From Flavobacteriaceae bacterium MAR_2010_72 (GTDB lineage Bacteria; Bacteroidota; Bacteroidia; Flavobacteriales; Flavobacteriaceae), in the NCBI GenBank assembly GCA_003550275.1, contig QXCW01000002.1, positions 3,099,501 to 3,163,500 on the forward strand: a stretch of 64,000 nucleotides of DNA. The letters are read 5' to 3'. The translations under genes were made by a program, and so were the position numbers. Shown here piece by piece: positions 1 through 9,365 of this stretch (positions within the stretch are counted from its first letter, which is position 1; each line of letters starts with the position of its first letter). The notes under the pieces are model-generated. The model was not told the origin of the DNA. It was given only the letters and a program-made list of their open reading frames with translations, and did not search any database.

Positions 1-1217
1 CTGTTCCTGTAAAAAATGATTCTGCTTTTGTTGAAAACGACACACTAAAACAGGATCAGTTTCTTAAGCAATTAGGAAACGGCTATTTTCCGACCAAATT
101 TGTAAATGTTGATTTAAGATATCTTGTTAAATACAATCAATATGAAGGGCTTCGAACTGGTTTAGGTGGTATAACAACGTCTTCCTTTTCAGAAAAATAT
201 AGAATTAACGGGTATACCGTTTATGGGTTCAAAGATCACCGTTTTAAATATAGTGTAGGTGGCGGTTTTAGAGTTAATAAAAAAACTCAAACTTGGATCA
301 ATCTCTCTTATACTGACGATCTTCAGGAAACGGGAAGCTCAATGTTTTTAACAGATAAACGCTTTTTCTCTTTTTTTGAACCCCGTTTATTGAATATAGA
401 TTTATTCCATAAACATATTACAAAAGCTATAAGTTTAGAGCATAAGTTATCCCCATACCTATTGTCTGAAACCCAATTTTCCTTAAGCAAGATTGACCCT
501 ACATACAATTATATCTTTTTGGTAGATGGCGATACTTATGAAAATTTTGATATTAGTAGTGTGAAACTTTCATTGCAATGGAATCCTTTTAGCAACTTCA
601 CTATAGAAAATGACAATGTAATTGAAACCAAAACGGGCTATCCTGAATTCACATTACAATTGACCAAAAGTTTTAAAAACCTCTTAGATGGTGACTTTAA
701 TTTTTTTAAATTCGATTTCAGGACACACTATCAATATAAATTCATGACCGGTAGCATTTTTGATGCTGTTCTCACCTCTGGGATTGCCACCGGTCAAACC
801 CCTTTAACCCATTTGTACCACGCCTACCCCAACAATATCAACAAAGAAACTATTTTACAACGCTTTTCGGTAGCTGGTATAAATAGCTTTGAGACCATGT
901 TTTTTAATGAATTTTTTTCAGACAAGTTTACAACCCTTCAATTAAAACACAGTTTACAACCTTTTAAAATTTCAAAACGTTTTAAACCCCAACTGGTTCT
1001 TATTTCAAGATTTGCAATAGGTAATATGCAGTATATAGATCGTCATCAACAATTGAGCTTCGAAACCCTTGATAAAGGCTATTCTGAAGCAGGGTTTGAG
1101 ATCAACAAATTACTCTTTGGTTTCGGGTTAAGTTTCGCATATCGTTACGGCGCCTATCACTTACCTGAAATTGGAGACAACATTGCCTTCAAGTTCACCT
1201 TCAATGTTTCTCTTTAA
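1..1217 (+). CDS. DUF5686-type outer-membrane protein, C-terminal part (5' end outside window)
   Basis: The reading frame is open from position 3 to the stop at 1217, so at least 404 codons of a longer gene are present; the internal Met at 342 is not the start. The visible part is made of alternating hydrophobic/aromatic beta-strand-like stretches and ends in a hydrophobic residue after an Asn-Val-Ser-Leu tail, as expected for an outer-membrane beta-barrel. The segment around positions 650-720 (Tyr-Pro-Glu-Phe-Thr followed by a Lys-Ser-Phe-Lys-Asn stretch) resembles the C-terminal part of DUF5686 proteins, which usually carry an N-terminal carboxypeptidase-regulatory-like domain that would lie outside the window. 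Substrate and role are unknown. Family assignment is from recall of sequence style; the barrel call is firmer than the family call. Confidence 0.75.
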   Translation, partial: VPVKNDSAFVENDTLKQDQFLKQLGNGYFPTKFVNVDLRYLVKYNQYEGLRTGLGGITTSSFSEKYRINGYTVYGFKDHRFKYSVGGGFRVNKKTQTWINLSYTDDLQETGSSMFLTDKRFFSFFEPRLLNIDLFHKHITKAISLEHKLSPYLLSETQFSLSKIDPTYNYIFLVDGDTYENFDISSVKLSLQWNPFSNFTIENDNVIETKTGYPEFTLQLTKSFKNLLDGDFNFFKFDFRTHYQYKFMTGSIFDAVLTSGIATGQTPLTHLYHAYPNNINKETILQRFSVAGINSFETMFFNEFFSDKFTTLQLKHSLQPFKISKRFKPQLVLISRFAIGNMQYIDRHQQLSFETLDKGYSEAGFEINKLLFGFGLSFAYRYGAYHLPEIGDNIAFKFTFNVSL

Positions 1218-1266
1218 CAATAGGCAATAACCTTTCAATTTAATTAGCTAATCATCAGGTTTTTTC

Positions 1267-1274
1267 TACCTTTG
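1267..1274 (+). promoter_or_regulatory. -7 box of MMPL transporter gene
   Basis: TACCTTTG matches the Bacteroidota -7 consensus TAnnTTTG exactly and lies 18 nt before the ATG at 1293. No convincing -33 TTG is seen at the usual distance. Confidence 0.55.
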
Positions 1275-1292
1275 TCGCTCTTTTATTGAGGT

Positions 1293-3692
1293 ATGTTTAA
1301 ACTTTTGACGACTAATTTTTGGGAAGTTGTCGCAAGACTTATTTTGCGTAATAAAATTGCTATTCTGGCAGTTATAATTTTAGCCACTTTATTTTTTAGT
1401 TATCAATGGAAACATATGCGCTTCACCTATACCGAAGCCAATTTATTGCCAGATGATAATGAAGTAAATATTACTTATAACAAGTTTTTAGAGATTTTTG
1501 GTGAAGAAGGCAATTTAATTGTTTTAGGTGTTAAGGATTCTACACTGTTTACTGTTGAAAAACTTAATGCTTGGAATCAACTTTCAGATACCTTTAAAAA
1601 CTATCCAGAAGTTGAAACCGTAGTTTCTATCCATGACCTTAAAAAATTGGTCAAAAACACAGATAAAGAACAATTTGAACTAGAGCCGTTCATCAAAGAT
1701 TCCATTCGTTCTCTTGAACAAGTAGAAACGCTTCAAAATGAATTGTTTAAGCAATACCCTTTCTACGATAATTTTCTTTTTAATCAAAGCACCGGAACCG
1801 TTAGAACAGCCATATATCTCAAAAAAGAGATTGTAAATACGTCTGTTAGAAAAGACTTTATCATCGAAACCTTAATCCCAAAAATCAGTGAGTTCGAGAC
1901 TCTTAATGATTTGGATGTTAGAGTTTCTGGAATGCCCTACATTAGAACCCTTAATTCTCAAAATATTGTTGACGAAATTGGGTTGTTTATCGCGGCCGCT
2001 TTATTGGTTACCTCTCTAATATTCTTTTTCTTTTTTAGATCCTTCAGAGCTACCTTTATTTCGCTCATTGTAGTGTGTGTGGGTGTGATGTGGACTTTTG
2101 GCATACTTGGCCTATTAAAATACGAGATCACGGTTTTAACAGCTTTGATTCCACCCTTAATAATTGTTATTGGGATTCCGAATTGTATCTTTTTGATCAA
2201 TAAATACCAGCACGAAGTGCAATTACACGGTAACAAGGTAAAGTCTTTACAACGTGTCATTACGAAAATAGGGAATGCAACCTTAATGACCAATGTGACC
2301 ACAGCATCTGGTTTTGCGACATTTATTTTAACTGAAAGCACACTGTTAAAGGAATTTGGTATTGTTGCCTCATTAAGCATTTTGGCCATCTTTATCCTTT
2401 GCCTTTTAACCATCCCGATTATCTATACCTTTTTACCTTACCCAAAAGACAGGCATTTAGAACACTTAAATCGCCGTTGGATAGGTGGTTTTGTAGATTG
2501 GATGGAACGTATGGTAAAAGACCGAAAAATTACTATATATACCACATCTTTGATTTTGCTAATAGCAAGTATTATTGGAATATATCAAATTAAAATTTCG
2601 GGGAGTTTAATTGAAGATATGCCCAAGGAGAAAGAATTCTATCATGACATCCGGTTTTTCGAACAGGAATTCAATGGAATTATGCCTTTAGAATTTATGG
2701 TTGATACCAAACGCAAAAAAGGGGTTATGAAATTGAGCACCCTTAAACGTATGGACGAATTGGAAGAAGCAATTACCGAAATTCCTGAACTCTCAAGGCC
2801 AATTTCTGTGGTGAGTTTGATGAAGTATTCAAAACAGGCCTATTACAATGGTAACCCTAAATATTATCAGTTGCCTACAAGTCAGGAAAACAGCTTTATT
2901 TTATCATATGCAAAAAACTCAAAAACAGATGTTGATTTGCTTAAAAATTTTGTGGATAGTACTGGTCAATATGCGCGTATTACCACGTTTATGAAGGATA
3001 TAGGTACGGATAAAATGGAAGGTATTGAAGAAGACCTTCTTAACAAAATAAACAAGGTCTTTCCAGAAAAACAATACAATGTGATCATGACCGGGAAAGC
3101 CTTGGTTTTTCAAAAAGGGACAACCTATTTAGTAAAAAACCTAGCCATTTCATTATCCCTTGCCATTTTCTTGATTTCATTATTTATGGCATACATGTTT
3201 AGGTCGTTCCGCATGATTATCGTCTCATTGATTCCTAACCTGCTTCCATTACTAATAACCGCAGGTTTAATGGGGTATTTAGGTGTTCCTATAAAGCCAT
3301 CAACCATTTTAGTGTTTAGTATTGCCTTTGGTATTTCTGTTGATGATACCATACACTTTTTGGCAAAATACAGACAAGAGCTTCAGGCCAATCATTGGAA
3401 GATAAGAAAATCAGTCTATGGTGCTTTGCGCGAAACTGGAGTGAGTATGTTTTACACCTCCATCGTTTTGTTTTTTGGTTTTTCGGTATTTACCATTTCA
3501 AGTTTTGGTGGCACAGTTGCGTTAGGGGCTTTAGTTTCTGCAACTTTATTGTTTGCGATGCTGTCTAATTTATTGCTATTACCTTCGCTTTTATTGTCAT
3601 TAGAGCGTAGTATTGCTAACAAGGAAGTACTAAAAGAACCTTCTATTAATATCATCCCGGAAGAAGACGAAGATGAAAATTCTAAAATTTAA
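1293..3692 (+). CDS. MMPL/RND-superfamily transporter
   Basis: This 799-residue inner-membrane protein has the duplicated RND layout. There is one membrane segment at about 20-37, a large periplasmic loop, a block of membrane segments at about 225-375, a second single segment near 412-430, a second loop, and a final block at about 610-775. The two half-repeats carry the related motifs GIPNCIFLINKY (near 292) and GISVDDTIHFLAKY (near 680), the second with the acidic pair typical of proton-driven RND proteins. Its size and the lack of neighbouring membrane-fusion and TolC genes fit the MMPL/Patched-like branch, which moves lipids, hopanoids or other hydrophobic molecules, rather than a tripartite drug pump. 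The C-terminus is highly acidic. The substrate cannot be read from the sequence. Confidence 0.85.
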   Translation: MFKLLTTNFWEVVARLILRNKIAILAVIILATLFFSYQWKHMRFTYTEANLLPDDNEVNITYNKFLEIFGEEGNLIVLGVKDSTLFTVEKLNAWNQLSDTFKNYPEVETVVSIHDLKKLVKNTDKEQFELEPFIKDSIRSLEQVETLQNELFKQYPFYDNFLFNQSTGTVRTAIYLKKEIVNTSVRKDFIIETLIPKISEFETLNDLDVRVSGMPYIRTLNSQNIVDEIGLFIAAALLVTSLIFFFFFRSFRATFISLIVVCVGVMWTFGILGLLKYEITVLTALIPPLIIVIGIPNCIFLINKYQHEVQLHGNKVKSLQRVITKIGNATLMTNVTTASGFATFILTESTLLKEFGIVASLSILAIFILCLLTIPIIYTFLPYPKDRHLEHLNRRWIGGFVDWMERMVKDRKITIYTTSLILLIASIIGIYQIKISGSLIEDMPKEKEFYHDIRFFEQEFNGIMPLEFMVDTKRKKGVMKLSTLKRMDELEEAITEIPELSRPISVVSLMKYSKQAYYNGNPKYYQLPTSQENSFILSYAKNSKTDVDLLKNFVDSTGQYARITTFMKDIGTDKMEGIEEDLLNKINKVFPEKQYNVIMTGKALVFQKGTTYLVKNLAISLSLAIFLISLFMAYMFRSFRMIIVSLIPNLLPLLITAGLMGYLGVPIKPSTILVFSIAFGISVDDTIHFLAKYRQELQANHWKIRKSVYGALRETGVSMFYTSIVLFFGFSVFTISSFGGTVALGALVSATLLFAMLSNLLLLPSLLLSLERSIANKEVLKEPSINIIPEEDEDENSKI

Positions 3693-3746
3693 AATCCGAA
3701 TTCCAAATTTGTTCATTTTGAAATTTGTTTTTTAATTATTTGGTGC

Positions 3747-3775
3747 TTGAAAGCCAATCGGCTTTTTTATCTTTG
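3747..3775 (+). promoter_or_regulatory. asnS promoter (-33 TTG and -7 TATCTTTG)
   Basis: A TTG at 3747-3749 is followed after 18 nt by TATCTTTG at 3768-3775, the full Bacteroidota promoter layout. The TTG can be misread as a start codon for asnS because the frame is open from there, but it sits in the -33 element. The leader is about 16 nt. Confidence 0.7.
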
Positions 3776-3794
3776 CAATCAAATTATTAAAACA

Positions 3795-5228
3795 ATGAAG
3801 ACGAGTACCGTTGCAGAATTATTATCAAAGAACATTAAGTTACACGATATTGAAATAAAAGGTTGGGTAAGAACATTTAGGGCCAATAGATTTATTGCAC
3901 TTAACGATGGTTCTACGATTCATAATATACAATGTGTTGTTGACTTTGAAAAAACCGAAGAAGAAACACTAAAGCGCATTACCACAGGAGCTGCAGTTCA
4001 CATTAAAGGTGAGTTAGTCGAGAGTCAAGGTAAGGGTCAGCAAGTTGAAATTCAAGTAAAATCGATTGTGATTTTGGGAGATTCAGACCCTGAGACCTAT
4101 CCCATTCAACCTAAAAAACATTCGTTTGAGTTTTTAAGAGAGAATGCCCATTTACGTACAAGGACAAGTACCTTTAGTGCGGTAATGCGTTTGCGATCGT
4201 CACTGTCGTTCGCCATCCACAAATATTTTAATGAAAATGGGTTTTACTATATGCATACCCCAATTGTAACTGGAAGTGATGCTGAAGGTGCGGGAGAAAT
4301 GTTTAGGGTAAGTACACTTGATGAAAAAAACCCGCCATTAAATGAAGATGGAAGTGTTAATTATAAAGAAGACTTTTTTGGAAAGGAAACAAACCTAACG
4401 GTTTCTGGTCAATTAGAGGCTGAAACCTACGCTATGTCTCTTGGTAAAGTTTATACGTTTGGCCCAACTTTTAGGGCAGAAAACTCAAATACATCTCGTC
4501 ATCTTGCTGAATTTTGGATGATAGAGCCAGAGGTAGCCTTCATGGATTTGGCTGGTAATATGGATTTAGCTGAAGATTTTTTAAAATCGATTTTGAACTA
4601 CGTCTTAGAACAAAATAAAGACGATCTAGAATTTCTGGAAGCCCGTTTATTAGATGAGGAAAAGGTAAAGCCACAAGCAGAACGCAGTGAGATGAGTTTG
4701 ATCGAGAAACTAAAATTTGTTGCTGACAACCATTTCAAACGCGTAAGTTATACAGAAGCTATCGATATTTTAAAGAACTCCAAACCCAATAAGAAGAAGA
4801 AATTCAAATATATTATTGAAGAATGGGGAGCCGACTTACAAAGTGAACATGAACGTTTTTTAGTTGAAAAGCATTTTAAATGTCCAGTCATTCTATTTGA
4901 TTATCCTGCAAACATCAAGGCCTTTTACATGCGTTTAAATGAAGATGGAAAAACAGTTAGAGCCATGGATATTTTGTTCCCAGGTATTGGTGAAATGGTT
5001 GGTGGTTCACAACGTGAAGAGCGATTGGAAGTATTAAAAGAAAAAATGAAAGCGCTAGATATTGATGAGGAGGAGCTATGGTGGTATTTAGATCTACGTA
5101 AGTATGGTACTGCAGTGCATTCTGGATTTGGCCTTGGGTTTGAACGCTTAGTTATGTTTGTAACTGGCATGGGAAATATTCGAGATGTGATCCCATATCC
5201 AAGAACACCTCAAAACGCAGAATTCTAA
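3795..5228 (+). CDS. asnS: asparagine-tRNA ligase
   Basis: A class II aminoacyl-tRNA synthetase of 477 residues that charges tRNA-Asn with asparagine in the cytoplasm. The N-terminal OB fold (about 15-105, with [11 protein letters not shown]) binds the anticodon. The catalytic domain shows motif 2 around [15 protein letters not shown] (near 220) and motif 3 GFGLGFERL (near 440-450). The residues following the motif-2 Arg are of the Asn rather than the Asp type. I take the ATG at 3795 as the start because the TTG 16 codons upstream overlaps the -33 promoter element and the protein from 3795 begins at the usual family position. The gene stands alone and ends at a hairpin terminator. The presence of AsnRS does not by itself exclude a GatCAB route elsewhere. 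Confidence 0.97.
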   Translation: MKTSTVAELLSKNIKLHDIEIKGWVRTFRANRFIALNDGSTIHNIQCVVDFEKTEEETLKRITTGAAVHIKGELVESQGKGQQVEIQVKSIVILGDSDPETYPIQPKKHSFEFLRENAHLRTRTSTFSAVMRLRSSLSFAIHKYFNENGFYYMHTPIVTGSDAEGAGEMFRVSTLDEKNPPLNEDGSVNYKEDFFGKETNLTVSGQLEAETYAMSLGKVYTFGPTFRAENSNTSRHLAEFWMIEPEVAFMDLAGNMDLAEDFLKSILNYVLEQNKDDLEFLEARLLDEEKVKPQAERSEMSLIEKLKFVADNHFKRVSYTEAIDILKNSKPNKKKKFKYIIEEWGADLQSEHERFLVEKHFKCPVILFDYPANIKAFYMRLNEDGKTVRAMDILFPGIGEMVGGSQREERLEVLKEKMKALDIDEEELWWYLDLRKYGTAVHSGFGLGFERLVMFVTGMGNIRDVIPYPRTPQNAEF

Positions 5229-5253
5229 AACAGACAATAGCTAAATAAAACAC

Positions 5254-5296
5254 AAAACAATCTATATTTTCAATATTTGTAGATTGTTTTTTTTAA
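5254..5296 (+). terminator. rho-independent terminator after asnS
   Basis: An 11-bp perfect stem (AAAACAATCTA at 5254-5264 with TAGATTGTTTT at 5280-5290) encloses a 15-nt loop and runs into a T tract, 25 nt after the asnS stop. Confidence 0.8.
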
Positions 5297-5321
5297 TTTT
5301 AAAGTCTAGGAAAATTCAACT

Positions 5322-6785
5322 ATGCTCAAGCAGTATTTACAGTTTAAGTTATCACAAAAATTGTCTCCGCAACAGATTCAATTAATGAAATTGATTCAGT
5401 TGCCTACGCAAGCTTTTGAGCAACGCCTAAAACAAGAAATGGAAGAAAATCCAGCCTTGGAAGGCGGCAAAGATACTGAAGATGAATTTGATGACAACTT
5501 TGACGAATTTGACAATTCTCAAGATGACTTTAACGAGTCTGAAACTATAGGAGAAGACATTAATGTTGATGAATATTTAAGTGACGATGATGTTCCTGAC
5601 TACAGAACACAAGCCAATAACTATAGTAGTGATGACGAAGAAAAAGTTATGCCTTACGCAGCCGGAACTTCATTTACCCAACACTTAATAAATCAGCTTA
5701 ACACTTTTAGGCTTACAGATGAAGAATATGATATTGCAGAATTTCTTGTTGGAAGTGTCGATGAAAGTGGTTACATCCGAAGATCGTTGAGTGATATTGT
5801 TGACGACCTTGCCTTTACACAGAATATTTTCACAACAGATAAAGCTGTTGATAAGGTGCTTCATATTGTACATCAATTAGATCCAGCTGGTGTTGGCGCC
5901 CGTAATTTGCAGGAGTGCTTAAGTATTCAGTTGCACCGAAAAGAAAAATACCCAGATATTGAACTCGCTATCGAAATTATAGATAAGGCTTTTGAGCAAT
6001 TCACCAAAAAACACTACAAAAAACTACTTCAAAAGTTTGACATAACGGAAGTACAGCTCAAAGACGCCATAGAGGAGATTGAACGACTCAACCCAAAGCC
6101 TGGAGGTTCTTACGCTGGCAATAATAAAATGGTAGAGCATGTAGTCCCAGATTTCGCCATACGTATTGTAGATGGCGAATTAGAGCTTACGCTTAACGGC
6201 CGAAATGCTCCAGAATTACATGTGTCAAGAGAATATAGCAATATGCTCAAAGGCTACAAGGAAGCGACTGATAAAAGTAAATCACAAAAGGATGCCGTTC
6301 TATTCATAAAGCAAAAATTAGATGCTGCTAAATGGTTTATTGAGGCAATAAAACAGCGTCAGCAGACCCTTTTTGTAACCATGAGTGCGATAATGCATTA
6401 TCAAAGTGATTATTTTTTAACTGGCGATGAGCGCAAATTACGACCAATGATCTTAAAAGATATTGCCGAAGAAATCGATATGGATGTCTCTACGGTTTCA
6501 AGGGTTGCCAATAGTAAATATGTCGATACGCCTTATGGAACAAAATTGATCAAGGAGTTCTTTTCAGAGTCCATGACGAACGATCAAGGCGAGGAAGTTT
6601 CAACACGAGAAATTAAAAAAATTCTTGAAACGGTTATCGAAGATGAGAATAAAAGGAAACCTTTAACTGATGAGAAATTGGCTTCAATTCTGCTCGAAAA
6701 AGGCTATCCTATTGCCCGTCGTACTGTTGCCAAATATAGAGAGCAACTTGACATTCCCGTAGCGCGTTTACGCAAAAAGATATGA
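5322..6785 (+). CDS. rpoN: RNA polymerase sigma-54 factor
   Basis: This 487-residue protein has the three sigma-54 parts. The N-terminal Gln/Leu-rich activator-contact region (about 1-47, starting MLKQYLQFKLSQ) is followed by a very acidic linker (about 48-110). Then come the core-binding domain (about 120-320) and the DNA-binding C-terminus with a helix-turn-helix near 390-410. The diagnostic RpoN box ARRTVAKYRE lies at 465-474. It directs core polymerase to -24/-12 promoters and needs an AAA+ activator, none of which is encoded in this window. Its stop overlaps the start of the next gene by 4 nt (ATGA), so the two are probably translated together. Confidence 0.97.
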   Translation: MLKQYLQFKLSQKLSPQQIQLMKLIQLPTQAFEQRLKQEMEENPALEGGKDTEDEFDDNFDEFDNSQDDFNESETIGEDINVDEYLSDDDVPDYRTQANNYSSDDEEKVMPYAAGTSFTQHLINQLNTFRLTDEEYDIAEFLVGSVDESGYIRRSLSDIVDDLAFTQNIFTTDKAVDKVLHIVHQLDPAGVGARNLQECLSIQLHRKEKYPDIELAIEIIDKAFEQFTKKHYKKLLQKFDITEVQLKDAIEEIERLNPKPGGSYAGNNKMVEHVVPDFAIRIVDGELELTLNGRNAPELHVSREYSNMLKGYKEATDKSKSQKDAVLFIKQKLDAAKWFIEAIKQRQQTLFVTMSAIMHYQSDYFLTGDERKLRPMILKDIAEEIDMDVSTVSRVANSKYVDTPYGTKLIKEFFSESMTNDQGEEVSTREIKKILETVIEDENKRKPLTDEKLASILLEKGYPIARRTVAKYREQLDIPVARLRKKI

Positions 6786-7390
6786 TACACCATATCCTTA
6801 AAAGTATTTCGTTCATTTTTCATCCCTTGATGATGCCTTTATTAGGTGTGTTATTTTACTTTTCAAAAACCCCAAGATATATTCCTGACCCAATTATAAA
6901 GGCCAAAATTTTTTCAATAAGTATTCTTACCATTGTTCTTCCAATTCTACTATTCTATCTTTTAAAAACACTAAAAAGGATTAATTCGTTCTATTTAGAA
7001 ACCACTCAAGAACGTATTTTACCGTTAATCCTAAATTCACTTATTATTGGGCTTATTCTTTACAGGGTACTAACACATAATGAGATTATTGAACTATACT
7101 ATTTTTTTATAGGAATTCTTTGTTCTACAATTGCCTGCTTAATTTTAGCTCTATTAAACTTTAAGGCTAGCATACACATGATTGCGTCAGCAGGCTTTTT
7201 TATGTTTGCCGTTGCCATTGGAATACATTATAAAATTAATATTAATGGCACTATTGCTTTGATGAGTATTATTATTGGGGCAATTGCGACTTCAAGACTT
7301 CATCTAAAAGCCCATACCGGTCCTGAACTTACAATTGGATTTTTTATAGGCCTAATTCCACAGCTAATCATGCTGAACTATTGGTTATAG
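6782..7390 (+). CDS. small polytopic membrane protein, PAP2-like
   Basis: A 202-residue protein with about six hydrophobic segments, translationally coupled to rpoN by an ATGA overlap. I do not recognise it as a named gene. Its C-terminus has Ser171-Arg172, five residues, His178, three residues, Glu182, which is the spacing of PAP2 phosphatase motif 3 (SRx5Hx3D) with Glu for Asp. Upstream, Ser130-x-His132 at the start of a hydrophobic stretch could be the motif 2 remnant, and a TQERILP segment near 77 resembles motif 1. This suggests a divergent member of the PAP2 lipid-phosphatase superfamily, active or not. The PAP2 reading is an inference from motif spacing only. The 3' end overlaps the convergent gene at 7385 by 6 nt. 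Confidence 0.7.
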   Translation: MIHHILKSISFIFHPLMMPLLGVLFYFSKTPRYIPDPIIKAKIFSISILTIVLPILLFYLLKTLKRINSFYLETTQERILPLILNSLIIGLILYRVLTHNEIIELYYFFIGILCSTIACLILALLNFKASIHMIASAGFFMFAVAIGIHYKININGTIALMSIIIGAIATSRLHLKAHTGPELTIGFFIGLIPQLIMLNYWL

Positions 7391-8116
7391 GATATAATAT
7401 ATCAAACCTATTTTAATAGCATTCATACCTATAGGTTCATCATTAACCATTGCCGAGTCCTTAAAAATATCATTTAAGGCATAATAGAAGTTTATATTGA
7501 TATTTGAATAGCCTATACTTGTAATCAACCCATATTGGAAATCATTAAAATCCGAAATATTGTAAAGTTCAATACTTCCTGAATCACCTTTAAATTTTGA
7601 AGCCGTATAAAAACGGTAACTTACCTTAAACCCTGTATAAATTCGCCAAAAATTATAATCTGTTGGTGTTGAGGTACGCCATCTAAACTCAAAAGGGAGT
7701 TCAATTGCGTAGGCACTAAACTTATTTTTAGTAAATGGTGTTTCACTATTATTCAATATGGAATACTGATATGTATTGGCTTCTTTACTTATTAGCAGTG
7801 ATTGATTATACGAATTAGTTGAAATTCCTAATCCCAAGCCGAATGCCAAATTACGGGCTTTATTAATTGGCATATCCCGTATAAAACCGACATGAAACCC
7901 GCCAGAAAACCCATTTTGGGAAACCCCTTGAGGCTTATTCCCTAATAAGTTATAGGTCACCGAGACATAAAATTGATCTTCTCTATACTTCTCATCAACA
8001 GCCGCAGTATCTAATAAAGTTGTCTGGTCAGTGTTTTGACCAAACAGCGCGTAATGACCTCCCAAAATCATTATGGTAATACAAATTAGATTTTTAAAAA
8101 AAAGATTGTATTTCAT
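7385..8116 (-). CDS. PorT-family/porin-like outer-membrane beta-barrel protein
   Basis: From the ATG at 8116 the protein has 243 residues. It starts with a signal peptide (MKYNLFFKNLICITIMILGG, cleavage near LFGQ) followed by amphipathic beta-strands, a layout of small PorT/OmpW-like barrels. The upstream in-frame ATG at 8146 would add ten residues before the signal peptide and is less likely. The gene follows the exbB-exbD cluster on the same strand but a hairpin terminator (8213-8241) separates them, and a weak -7 box lies at 8166-8173, so it probably has its own transcript. PorT proper is a type IX secretion component, but I cannot show that this is the orthologue. Confidence 0.72.
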   Translation of the reverse strand: MKYNLFFKNLICITIMILGGHYALFGQNTDQTTLLDTAAVDEKYREDQFYVSVTYNLLGNKPQGVSQNGFSGGFHVGFIRDMPINKARNLAFGLGLGISTNSYNQSLLISKEANTYQYSILNNSETPFTKNKFSAYAIELPFEFRWRTSTPTDYNFWRIYTGFKVSYRFYTASKFKGDSGSIELYNISDFNDFQYGLITSIGYSNININFYYALNDIFKDSAMVNDEPIGMNAIKIGLIYYIL

Positions 8117-8165
8117 AACTAACCATTCATGTGAAACCTTTAACACGCTTTTGTGCTTTTCATTG

Positions 8166-8173
8166 TAAATATA
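8166..8173 (-). promoter_or_regulatory. possible -7 box for the outer-membrane barrel gene
   Basis: On the minus strand this reads TATATTTA, one mismatch from TAnnTTTG, about 50 nt before the ATG at 8116. It lies between the upstream terminator and the gene. Confidence 0.35.
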
Positions 8174-8212
8174 ATTTATATAATCCTACAACGCCAGAAT
8201 TTAATCGGTATA

Positions 8213-8241
8213 AAAAAAGCATCCTATTTGGATGCTTTTTT
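8213..8241 (-). terminator. terminator of the exbB-exbD operon
   Basis: A 12-bp stem (AAAAAAGCATCC with GGATGCTTTTTT) and a 5-nt loop sit 19 nt after the stop of the last exbD. It works on the minus strand, where it ends in a T run, and may be bidirectional. Confidence 0.8.
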
Positions 8242-8259
8242 CTAATTATAAAAGTAAGA

Positions 8260-8742
8260 CTATTTTTTGTTAGCTGATATATCACCTTTTTTGGTGGTAT
8301 AATTAATTTTCAAGGCATTCGCCTTTCTTAATTCTTGCTTTACATCACCTACTAATCCCATATTGGCATCTTTATCTACCTTAAGGGCTGTGGTTAAAAA
8401 CGGAATCAATTCCTCACGTTTAGAAGCACGTTCTGCAGCAATAAATGCCTGAACATCGCTTACATCAGCAAACTTATCATTTAACTGAATACGTGATTCT
8501 TTACCATATTGACTTTGAAATCGCTCGCTTGGCTGACCTATGTAGATATACATGATCAAATCTTTCTTATCTAGCTTTTCAATTTGGTCTGCACTTGGCA
8601 ACTCATTTTTAATCTTTAAAGTTGTATCGCGCATCACAGTAGCAACCATAAAAAAGAATAGCAACATAAATACAATATCAGGTAGAGAGGCCGTTGAAAT
8701 CGCCGGTAAATCTCCCGATTTTTTCTTATTAAATTTAGACAT
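8260..8742 (-). CDS. exbD: ExbD/TolR-type energiser subunit (second copy)
   Basis: This 160-residue protein has a short basic cytoplasmic N-terminus, one membrane segment (about 23-38) with the conserved proton-binding Asp at 22 (LPDIVFML), and a periplasmic domain. ExbD works with ExbB to use the proton gradient to drive TonB and so power TonB-dependent receptors. It is the last gene of a four-gene minus-strand operon (exbB, membrane protein, exbD, exbD) with 17 nt to the preceding gene. Unlike textbook ExbD it has a long, charged periplasmic part. Its partner copy upstream differs strongly, so the two may form a heteromer or serve different systems. Confidence 0.9.
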   Translation of the reverse strand: MSKFNKKKSGDLPAISTASLPDIVFMLLFFFMVATVMRDTTLKIKNELPSADQIEKLDKKDLIMYIYIGQPSERFQSQYGKESRIQLNDKFADVSDVQAFIAAERASKREELIPFLTTALKVDKDANMGLVGDVKQELRKANALKINYTTKKGDISANKK

Positions 8743-8759
8743 ATTTTAAGTTTTCCTAA

Positions 8760-9359
8760 TTATTGTTGTACTTCAGATAATTTTTGAGGGTACTCAAGCT
8801 TAATCTTTTCGATCTGTTCCTTAAGTTTTGATTTGTTACCTACCCAATTTACATTATCATAATTAGCTTCCATATCCTTAAATGTAATCCCATAAAGCTC
8901 TTGAGCTCGTCTATCACGTAATTCATTGTAGGCAGCAACCAATTCATTCTGTACAGAAATATAGGTAGAATAGGTCGTTTCCCTTTCATTTTTCAACGAA
9001 ATAATTGCCTTGTCCGGGTTATCAGATGAAGCTGGGTTCTTTTTACCTTTACAATAGCTACAAGCATCTTCGCCTGTACCACCGCCATTATCTAAAAATT
9101 CAATGGCTGCTTTACGTAAATTTTTAAGTTCCATTAATTCATCTTCAACCAATAATTGATCCTTACCATTAATAAGTACGGTAAAAATATTTTTTTGCTT
9201 GATGATGACATCTTCTTCATTTTCCTCAATTGGAGGCAATTTTCTACTTAAACCCGTATCGGTTTCAATGGTTGTTGTCACCAAAAAGAAAATAAGAAGC
9301 AAAAATGCAATATCAGCCATAGAGCCTGCATTAACTTCGGGTGCTGATCGTTTTGCCAT
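8760..9359 (-). CDS. exbD: ExbD/TolR-type energiser subunit (first copy), with periplasmic CxxC
   Basis: A 199-residue ExbD homologue longer than the usual ~140. The single membrane segment (about 15-32) has the essential Asp at 16 (SMADIAFLL). The periplasmic part contains an insertion with Gly-rich sequence and a CSYC pair (Cys100 and Cys103) that normal ExbD proteins lack. The CxxC could form a disulfide or bind a metal in the periplasm; this is an inference. It lies between the 144-residue membrane protein (6 nt apart) and the second exbD (17 nt apart), so all are likely co-transcribed. Confidence 0.9.
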   Translation of the reverse strand: MAKRSAPEVNAGSMADIAFLLLIFFLVTTTIETDTGLSRKLPPIEENEEDVIIKQKNIFTVLINGKDQLLVEDELMELKNLRKAAIEFLDNGGGTGEDACSYCKGKKNPASSDNPDKAIISLKNERETTYSTYISVQNELVAAYNELRDRRAQELYGITFKDMEANYDNVNWVGNKSKLKEQIEKIKLEYPQKLSEVQQ

Positions 9360-9365
9360 AATATC

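Noticed and set aside
1958-2413. 151-codon minus-strand frame inside the MMPL transporter gene
   Set aside because: It is a shadow of a conserved membrane-protein region.
3747-3794. N-terminal extension of asnS from a TTG start
   Set aside because: The TTG is the -33 promoter element and lies upstream of the -7 box at 3768-3775, so it is not transcribed.
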